Positions 31,553-36,900 of a stretch of DNA of 36,900 bases are shown here, in pieces. The DNA is from Paracoccaceae bacterium. GTDB taxonomy: Bacteria > Pseudomonadota > Alphaproteobacteria > Rhodobacterales > Rhodobacteraceae. The stretch spans positions 1-36,900 of the forward strand of contig CANHLE010000025.1 in NCBI GenBank assembly GCA_947461435.1, in the 5' to 3' direction. The position numbers and the translations under genes were made by a program. Under the pieces are notes generated by a model. It was not told the DNA's origin. It saw nothing but the letters and a program-made list of their open reading frames with translations, and ran no database searches. The first letter of the stretch is position 1; each line of letters starts with the position of its first letter.

Positions 31553-32563
31553 CTAAAGGGGATTGTCACACGGAACCGGCAGCCGCGAGGACATTGACAG
31601 CAAGGCCGCCTCGGCGATTTGGGAGGCGCGCAGACCGTCAAAGGCGTTCGGGGTGACGGCGGCCCCCGTTGCCACGCTGTGCACAAAGGACGCAATCTCG
31701 GACCGATAGGCCTGCGCATAGCGCTGGGGATAATTCCACAACGGCTTTTCCCCCCAGATTCCATCGGCGGTCGACAGGACAACCAAAGATTCCGGAACAT
31801 TTCCGACAGTCGCCTGCCCGAGGGAGCCCAGAACCTCTATGCGTTGATCATAGCCAAAGCTGGCGCGCAGACTGTTCAGGATCGTGACATGCGTGCCGCC
31901 GCGCATCCGCAGCGCCGTGGTGGTCGTGTCAATCTGACCGACGGTCAGATATTCTGGATTGATCAGCGCATCGCCCATGACAAAGACCTCTGCCGGCTCG
32001 TCATCCAACAGCCAGCGCACAAGATCGAAATCGTGGATGGCCGTTTCCTTGAGCAAGCCACTGGAATGAATAAATCCTTCAACGTCAGGTGCTTCGGGAT
32101 CGCGGCTGATGATCAGGACCTGTTCCACCTTCCCTATATGGCCGGCCCGGATGGTGTCTTTCAAACGTGCGAACTGAAAATCAAAGCGGCGATTGAAGCC
32201 CAGTTGGACGCGGTCTTCGCGCCCCTTCAATCGTGCCATGCAATCGAGAATCCGCCCGATGTCGTGATCGATCGGCTTTTCACAAAAGACATAGGCCTGC
32301 GTGGCCGCCGCCCGTTCAAGATAGTCGGCATGGGTGCGCGGCGGGCTGGCGATCAGATAGGCGCGAATGTCGGGATCGGCAAAGGCGGCGTCCGGGCCAA
32401 CCACCTGCGCGCCCGTGGCCGCAGCCAAGGCATGCGCACGCTCGGACGAAGGATCGACCACATAGCGCAGGTCAACCCGAGGATCGGAAATCAGATTGGT
32501 CGCATGGATCGTCGCCATTTCGCCCGCCCCAAAAAGGCAGGCCGTGATCTTTTTCTGGTTCAT
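31553..32563 (-). CDS. Gfo/Idh/MocA-family dehydrogenase, inositol dehydrogenase-like
   Basis: The 336-residue product has the NAD(P)-binding GAGEMATIHA at about residues 10-19, the catalytic EKP lysine in FCEKPID (near 95), GFNRRFD near 122 and the IHDFDLVRWLL block near 173. These are closest to myo-inositol 2-dehydrogenase (IolG). In IolG the acidic residue four before the active His is Asp; here it is Glu (ETAIH). ATG at 32563 is chosen because GGAGG lies six bases upstream, better than a GTG two codons earlier. It follows the NagB-like gene by two bases and is last of three. Likely it oxidises a cyclitol or sugar hydroxyl. Confidence 0.85.
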   Translation of the reverse strand: MNQKKITACLFGAGEMATIHATNLISDPRVDLRYVVDPSSERAHALAAATGAQVVGPDAAFADPDIRAYLIASPPRTHADYLERAAATQAYVFCEKPIDHDIGRILDCMARLKGREDRVQLGFNRRFDFQFARLKDTIRAGHIGKVEQVLIISRDPEAPDVEGFIHSSGLLKETAIHDFDLVRWLLDDEPAEVFVMGDALINPEYLTVGQIDTTTTALRMRGGTHVTILNSLRASFGYDQRIEVLGSLGQATVGNVPESLVVLSTADGIWGEKPLWNYPQRYAQAYRSEIASFVHSVATGAAVTPNAFDGLRASQIAEAALLSMSSRLPVPCDNPL

Positions 32564-32565
32564 GG

Positions 32566-33345
32566 TCACCCTCCTTCAAAGGCAGCGCGGTCTGCGTACA
32601 AGGTGGAATTCTGACACGCCGCCCAAACCGTGGCCGGCCAAGTGGGGTCATAGTGCCGGGCCGAGGACAGATGCCGAAACGCGCGTTTTTTGTCATTTCC
32701 CCAAACCAGCATGCCGGCGGCGCGCGTCTGGGTTACAACGGTCTTGATCCCGACTGTAACCCCATGACGCGGCACGTCGTGCAGGCCAGCAAAATCGGGA
32801 AAGGTTTGCAGATTATCCGTTCGTGTTTGTTCGGCAAGGGTCACAATCCTTGACTCGCTGTCAAAGGGGGAACCGGGAGGGTTGAAGGCGACGTGCCCAT
32901 CGCCTGCGCCGCTGGCCAACAGGAAAAAGTCTATGCCGCCGGCCGCTTCGATGCGGCGGTCATAATCTGGCGCATTGTTTGGATCTGGAAACCAGATATT
33001 GGCATCGGCAATGTGCCGATGGGCGGGAAGCCCTGCGTTCAGCACGGCCTGAATGTCGTATCTGGCAAAACGGCGGCAGCTGTAATGCGCATCGTCCGCG
33101 ACATGGGCAAAGCCCGGTGCCTGCGGCAAGACGTAATCATCCATCATCAAGATGATCAGACGGGACAAATCCAATTGGGAGCGGGTAATGATATGCCCCA
33201 AAGCATTATAAACCGGTTGGGGGCTTCTGCCCCCGGGGCAGCCCAGAACAAAGCGGCCCTGTTTGGCGGCAATACGGTCGGCGATATCAATCGCGGCGGC
33301 GAGGCCAAGATCTTCGGGCGTGTCGAAGATGCTGATCCGGCGCAT
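32566..33345 (-). CDS. Glucosamine-6-phosphate deaminase-like protein
   Basis: The 259-residue product has the NagB/6-phosphogluconolactonase fold: LGCPGGRSPQPVYNAL (34-49) as the phosphate loop, MMDDYV with Asp69 at the NagB Asp72 position, and GAGDGHVAFNPPGSP (146-160) corresponding to the DGHIAFNEPG site. NagB uses Asp141, His143 and Glu148 there; the Asp and His are kept but the Glu is Pro156, and the glycine run before the Asp is shifted. So the chemistry or substrate probably differs from GlcN6P deamination. It lies three bases after the TIM-barrel gene and two before the dehydrogenase. Confidence 0.82.
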   Translation of the reverse strand: MRRISIFDTPEDLGLAAAIDIADRIAAKQGRFVLGCPGGRSPQPVYNALGHIITRSQLDLSRLIILMMDDYVLPQAPGFAHVADDAHYSCRRFARYDIQAVLNAGLPAHRHIADANIWFPDPNNAPDYDRRIEAAGGIDFFLLASGAGDGHVAFNPPGSPFDSESRIVTLAEQTRTDNLQTFPDFAGLHDVPRHGVTVGIKTVVTQTRAAGMLVWGNDKKRAFRHLSSARHYDPTWPATVWAACQNSTLYADRAAFEGG

Positions 33346-33348
33346 CGG

Positions 33349-34206
33349 CTAGTCCGCCATCACAGAGTGCAGAAACGTCAGGTTTCTGGCGGCCAGATCC
33401 TCGGGCGAGGATCCCGCCCCTTCGGCCAGATCCTGTTCAACGATGCAAAAGCCATCGTATCCTTTGGACACCATCTTGCGCACAACGGCCGGGATATCCA
33501 CAGCGCCCTGCATGAGCGGAGACATCACGCCCGCCGCAAATGACGCGTTGACCCCAAGGTCGCCCTGCAAAACCCGGGCGCGCACCTGAGGGTCGACATT
33601 TTTCAAGTGAACCATTCGAATCCGGTTCCAGATCTGATCCATGTAGGACAAGACATCTTGATCCCAAAAGGCGTGGTGACCGGTGTCAAAGCAGACAGCA
33701 ACATCGGTTTCGTCCAGCAAACGGTTGATCTGATCTTCCCGCTCGATGCAGGTGCCGACGTGGGGATGAATGTAGAGTGCGATGCCATACTGGTCGGCCA
33801 TCATTTGGTGGGCGTCGCGGATCATGGAGATCGCCGTTTGCCAACCTGTGCGATCAACCCGGCCGGGATGGGCCGGGGGATACCATTCGCTTTCGTCCAT
33901 CAGAACAAGGGTCGGGGCGCCGAGCGCCGACAGCAGGCGCCCCCAGCGGTGCAGATCTGCGATCAGGGCCGGTTTGGAGGCGGGATCTGCCAAGGTGTGA
34001 ACATGGCAGGCGCCCGCCGGTTCCAGCCCGCGGGATTTCAACGCCTCGGCGATCCATACCGGGTCCTGCCCCATGAACCCTAAGGGGCCAAGTTCGGTGA
34101 GCCGGTATTCGGCGCGCGCGACAGCATCCAGATAACCCTCGGCGGTGATGGTGTTGCCGGTCGGGTAAAAGACGCCCCACGAGCAGGGTGCATTGCCAAG
34201 TTTCAT
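33349..34206 (-). CDS. Sugar-phosphate isomerase/epimerase-like TIM barrel
   Basis: The 285-residue product is an AP endonuclease family 2 / xylose isomerase-like TIM barrel. It begins MKLGNAPCSWGVFYPT, and has ELGPLGFMG near 37, LVLMDESEWYPP near 100, IHPHVGTCIE near 147, CFDTGHHAFWDQD near 170, MVHLKNVDP near 197 and CIVEQDLAEG near 255. The Glu, Asp, His and Glu in these blocks are the usual metal ligands. Inosose dehydratase (IolE) and epimerase relatives share the pattern; which reaction it catalyses is not decided. No strong ribosome site is seen. It is the first gene of a leftward operon and diverges from the LuxR gene. Confidence 0.85.
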   Translation of the reverse strand: MKLGNAPCSWGVFYPTGNTITAEGYLDAVARAEYRLTELGPLGFMGQDPVWIAEALKSRGLEPAGACHVHTLADPASKPALIADLHRWGRLLSALGAPTLVLMDESEWYPPAHPGRVDRTGWQTAISMIRDAHQMMADQYGIALYIHPHVGTCIEREDQINRLLDETDVAVCFDTGHHAFWDQDVLSYMDQIWNRIRMVHLKNVDPQVRARVLQGDLGVNASFAAGVMSPLMQGAVDIPAVVRKMVSKGYDGFCIVEQDLAEGAGSSPEDLAARNLTFLHSVMAD

Positions 34207-34281
34207 GGATCTGGCTTTCTGACTCAGATTACGGTCACACTAGGCCCACCCGCGGGGCCCATCAACCATTCGGACCTGACA

Positions 34282-34292
34282 TATGCCAAAAG
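34282..34292. promoter_or_regulatory. 11-mer TATGCCAAAAG in the divergent promoter region
   Basis: TATGCCAAAAG lies between the divergent TIM-barrel and LuxR genes, 53 bases before the LuxR ATG. The same 11-mer is in the terminator at 31463-31473. It may be a regulator site for this locus, or chance. Confidence 0.3.
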
Positions 34293-34344
34293 TCATGTTG
34301 CGCGCTGCCGTTGCCATGCGACACTGTTGCGGTGGGGAGAGACC

Positions 34345-35376
34345 ATGAGCCAGCGGAACCCGTTTGCGGACAGCGACATCACAGCCATGGCCGCCCGAGC
34401 CATCGACAAACTTGGGACAGGTGGGTTTTATGATGCCTTGCTGGATATTCTGGGAACCGCGGCCACCCATGATCTTGCGGCGTTGGTGCGTTATTCTCGG
34501 GCGGCGCCGCCGGACCTGATCATCCCCCGCGTCGAGCCGACGGCTGCGATGACGGCCTATTACAATCACTACTTCGCCTTTGATCCGTTTTATGCGCATT
34601 GGAAAAATGGCGGAGAGACCGGCACCTATCGATTGCGGGCCATGGATGCGGGGATTGGCCGAAGCCGATATGCGCGCGAATTTTTGACGGCCATGGCCAT
34701 TCATGATGAAATCGCCGTCTTCCTTCCGCCGATTGGCGATGCCTCGCCCACGCTTATTCTGGATCGGGCCAAGGGTGTGTTCACGCAGGCCGAAGTTTCC
34801 CGCGTTCGCCGTCTTTTTCCCTTGCTGGCCGCCTTGCACCGGCGGCATCTGAGCATTTTTGTGACCGCAGGCGTCGATCCGGGAAATTCGCCCATCGGGT
34901 CTGAACGGCCGCTGCGGTTTGTTGACCTGCATGGCATAGAGGTGTTCACAACAACCGCGTGGAACACGCGCGCGCAAGACCCCCTGATCGCCGACGCGGT
35001 GGCCAGTCTGGCAACGCGGGGTCCGTGCACCTTGCGTCTGGCCGGACAGCTGGCCCTGCGCCGCACGCAGTTGCCGCCCGATTTCGGCCCGGCCCCCGGT
35101 GGATTTTGTGACGAATTGGCACCGGATATGGGGGCGCGGCTTGAACCGTTCACCGCCCGAAGTCTGCCGATTTCGATGTCAGCCCCGCTGAGTGAGCGCG
35201 AGCAGGATGTCGTCATGCTGACCTTGCAGGGGTATCCCGTCATAGAAATTGCGCGAAAGTTGAAACTGTCGCGTGGCACGATCAAGAACTACCGTTTGGC
35301 GATTTACCGCAAGCTTGACATCACCACAGAGCGCGAGTTGTTCGGCGAGTATATGGCAGCCTTGCGCCAATCATGA
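34345..35376 (+). CDS. LuxR-family transcriptional regulator
   Basis: The 343-residue product ends in a LuxR-type helix-turn-helix (about 284-335: LSEREQDVVMLTLQGYPVIE, then LKLSRGTIKNYRLAIYRKL). The first 180 residues contain MTAYYNHYFAFDPFYAHW, which resembles the Y-D-P region seen in some LuxR input domains, but I cannot assign a ligand; no LuxI is present in the window. ATG at 34345 is supported by GGGGAG five bases before it; an in-frame TTG at 34327 is less likely. It diverges from the TIM-barrel operon and is followed after 85 bases by a second dehydrogenase and a cupin gene, so it may control both arms. Confidence 0.88.
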   Translation: MSQRNPFADSDITAMAARAIDKLGTGGFYDALLDILGTAATHDLAALVRYSRAAPPDLIIPRVEPTAAMTAYYNHYFAFDPFYAHWKNGGETGTYRLRAMDAGIGRSRYAREFLTAMAIHDEIAVFLPPIGDASPTLILDRAKGVFTQAEVSRVRRLFPLLAALHRRHLSIFVTAGVDPGNSPIGSERPLRFVDLHGIEVFTTTAWNTRAQDPLIADAVASLATRGPCTLRLAGQLALRRTQLPPDFGPAPGGFCDELAPDMGARLEPFTARSLPISMSAPLSEREQDVVMLTLQGYPVIEIARKLKLSRGTIKNYRLAIYRKLDITTERELFGEYMAALRQS

Positions 35377-35461
35377 CCAATGGCACTATTTTCGCAACGC
35401 CCTGAGTGACCCATCATCCGACAAAGGCCCGACTCGGCGGGTCGTCAGCGGAGGGATCGCC

Positions 35462-36556
35462 ATGGTGAAGACGGTACGCGTGGGCGTGATCGGCCTTGGG
35501 TCTGTTTCGGAAAAATATGTTCCCCATATGCGGCGTTTGAACATCGAGGGGACGCCCTGCGAGGTCGTGATCGGCTGCGATCTGCGCCCCGAAAAGGCCG
35601 AACGCGCCAAGGGATGGGACATTCCTGCCTTTACAACCGACTACCGCGAGGTTCTTGCGCGGCCCGATGTTGATCTGGTTGTGATCCTGACATCGATGCA
35701 AAGCCATGGGCAATTGACGCGCGATGCCTTGATGTCTGGCAAACATGTTCTGGTCGAAAAACCCATGTCGATGGATCTTGCCGAAGCGGCGGAGCTTGTC
35801 GCTTTGGCAAAAACCTCCAAGGGGCATCTGGTTTGTGCGCCCCATGTCACGCTGTCGCGCACCTATCAGGACATGTGGCGGCATATTCACAACGGCGACA
35901 TCGGGCGGCCGGTGACCGCGCGGGGATTTTATGGATGGGCTGGCCCCGATTGGGACCCGTTCTTTTATGAACCCGGCGGCGGCCCGATGTTCGACCTTGG
36001 CGTGTACAATATTGCCACGCTGACCGGCCTTTTGGGCCCGGCCAAGCGCGTTATGGCGATGACGGGGATCGCCATCCCTGAACGCGTGGTCAACGGCAAG
36101 ATGATGACTGTGCAAACCGATGACAATTTTCAGGTCCTTTTGGACTTTGGCAACCAATGCTTTGGGGTCGTGACGACCGGGTTCACCATTCAACGGTATG
36201 ACGTGCCGGGGATCGAGATTTACGGCACAGAGGGCACCTTGAACATGCTGTCGGATGATTGGGATCCGCATGGGTACAAACTTTGGCGCAACAAAGACGG
36301 TTTCTGGCAAGATCACACCTCGCGGTCCCGCTGGCCCTGGACGGATGGCATTCGCGACCTGATCCAAGCCATCCAACAGGACCGTGCGCCTGTCAATGCG
36401 CCAGAGCATGCCTATCATGTCCTTGAAATCATGGTGAAATCAATGGAAAGCGGGCGCACCGGACAGGCCTTGCCGATTGTCAGCACTTTTGTTCCCCCCC
36501 GGTTCGATGCGCCTGCCGACAGTTTGGCCCCGCATCTTGACCATGCTCCGGAGTAA
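35462..36556 (+). CDS. Gfo/Idh/MocA-family dehydrogenase (second)
   Basis: The 364-residue product has the Rossmann start VRVGVIGLGSVSEKYVPHM, the EKP lysine in LVEKPMS (near 99), and GGGPMFDLGVYNIATLTGLLG (about 175-195), the family pattern with Asp and Tyr near the active site. It is distinct from the leftward dehydrogenase. GGAGGG lies six bases before the ATG at 35462; longer starts upstream run into the LuxR gene. It is followed by a cupin gene after three bases. The substrate is likely a sugar or cyclitol. Confidence 0.9.
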   Translation: MVKTVRVGVIGLGSVSEKYVPHMRRLNIEGTPCEVVIGCDLRPEKAERAKGWDIPAFTTDYREVLARPDVDLVVILTSMQSHGQLTRDALMSGKHVLVEKPMSMDLAEAAELVALAKTSKGHLVCAPHVTLSRTYQDMWRHIHNGDIGRPVTARGFYGWAGPDWDPFFYEPGGGPMFDLGVYNIATLTGLLGPAKRVMAMTGIAIPERVVNGKMMTVQTDDNFQVLLDFGNQCFGVVTTGFTIQRYDVPGIEIYGTEGTLNMLSDDWDPHGYKLWRNKDGFWQDHTSRSRWPWTDGIRDLIQAIQQDRAPVNAPEHAYHVLEIMVKSMESGRTGQALPIVSTFVPPRFDAPADSLAPHLDHAPE

Positions 36557-36559
36557 CTG

Positions 36560-36900
36560 ATGGCGTACAAATCCTCTCCTCGACCGGTGTTTGATGGCCC
36601 CACGCCGATTCCCTATGCGAAGGTGACCCGGCATATCTGGGGAGATGTTGCCGCCGGTCAGGTGGATGACTGGATTTATGTTTCGACGGACAAGATCCAC
36701 CAGCTTGTCTTTGGCATGCCCCCGGGCGACGGCTTTCGACATTCAGAAAGCTTTCGAACGGTCTTTGGCGCGGATGAAGTGCTGACGGTTCTGATGGGCA
36801 CCATGGTGATTGCCAATCCTGAAAACGGAGAGGTTCATCTGGTTCACAAAGGCGAATCTGTGTTCTTTCAAAAAGATACCTGGCACCATGCCTTTGCCTG
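36560..36900 (+). CDS. Cupin-domain protein (truncated by window end)
   Basis: The visible 113 codons, beginning MAYKSSPRPVFDGPTPIPYA, show cupin traits: FRHSESFRTVFGADEVLTVL with a metal-binding His, then LMGTMVIANPENGEVHLVHKG, then DTWHHAFA near the end of the window with a further His pair. Cupins include sugar isomerases, epimerases and oxygenases, so function is open. The 3' end is off the window. It starts three bases after the second dehydrogenase and is probably translated together with it. Confidence 0.85.
   Translation, partial: MAYKSSPRPVFDGPTPIPYAKVTRHIWGDVAAGQVDDWIYVSTDKIHQLVFGMPPGDGFRHSESFRTVFGADEVLTVLMGTMVIANPENGEVHLVHKGESVFFQKDTWHHAFA

Overview
The window looks like chromosome of a Rhodobacteraceae-type alphaproteobacterium (Roseobacter/Rhodobacter relatives). 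The evidence is the sequence of the core genes (EF-Tu, EF-G, RpoB, RpoC, NusG, L10, L7/L12), a STAS-CheY-CheA-CheW-CheR chemotaxis operon next to secE, and Aer-like and LuxR-type proteins common in that family. No rRNA, tRNA, CRISPR array, transposase or phage gene was seen.

Region 1 (1-4525, minus strand) is the str operon rpsL-rpsG-fusA-tuf; tuf runs off the left edge about two codons before its expected end. Region 2 (4526-6396, minus) is a translationally coupled pair, an EamA/DMT-type membrane transporter and a PAP2-family lipid phosphatase, between the rpoC terminator and the str leader. Region 3 (6397-19532, minus) is the secE-nusG-rplK-rplA and rplJ-rplL-rpoB-rpoC block. It is split between rplA and rplJ by a TOD1/MUCI70 (DUF616) glycosyltransferase-like gene with terminators on both sides. 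The rplJ gene is preceded by a recognisable L10 leader. A hairpin-forming intergenic repeat occurs twice, between fusA and tuf and between rpoB and rpoC.

Region 4 (19747-28825, minus) is a chemotaxis cluster in transcriptional order STAS, cheY, cheA, cheW, cheR, second cheY, a small unnamed protein with a CheZ-like DxxxQ motif, a transmembrane MCP with a C-terminal WxxF tether, cheB with a degenerate receiver, and cheD. Most of its genes overlap or nearly touch. A divergent plus-strand gene (29065-30318) encodes an Aer-like PAS protein without a recognisable MCP signalling domain.

Region 5 (30415-36900) starts with a GcvA-like LysR regulator, followed by what looks like a divergent catabolic locus. 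Leftward it has a TIM-barrel isomerase/dehydratase-like gene, a NagB-fold deaminase-like gene and an IolG-like dehydrogenase. Rightward it has a LuxR-type regulator, a second Gfo/Idh/MocA dehydrogenase and a truncated cupin gene. The enzyme set suggests oxidation and processing of a cyclitol, amino-cyclitol or amino sugar; the substrate cannot be read from the sequence. The best candidates for something undescribed are the CheZ-like protein with its chemotaxis neighbours and this cyclitol/amino-sugar-like locus.
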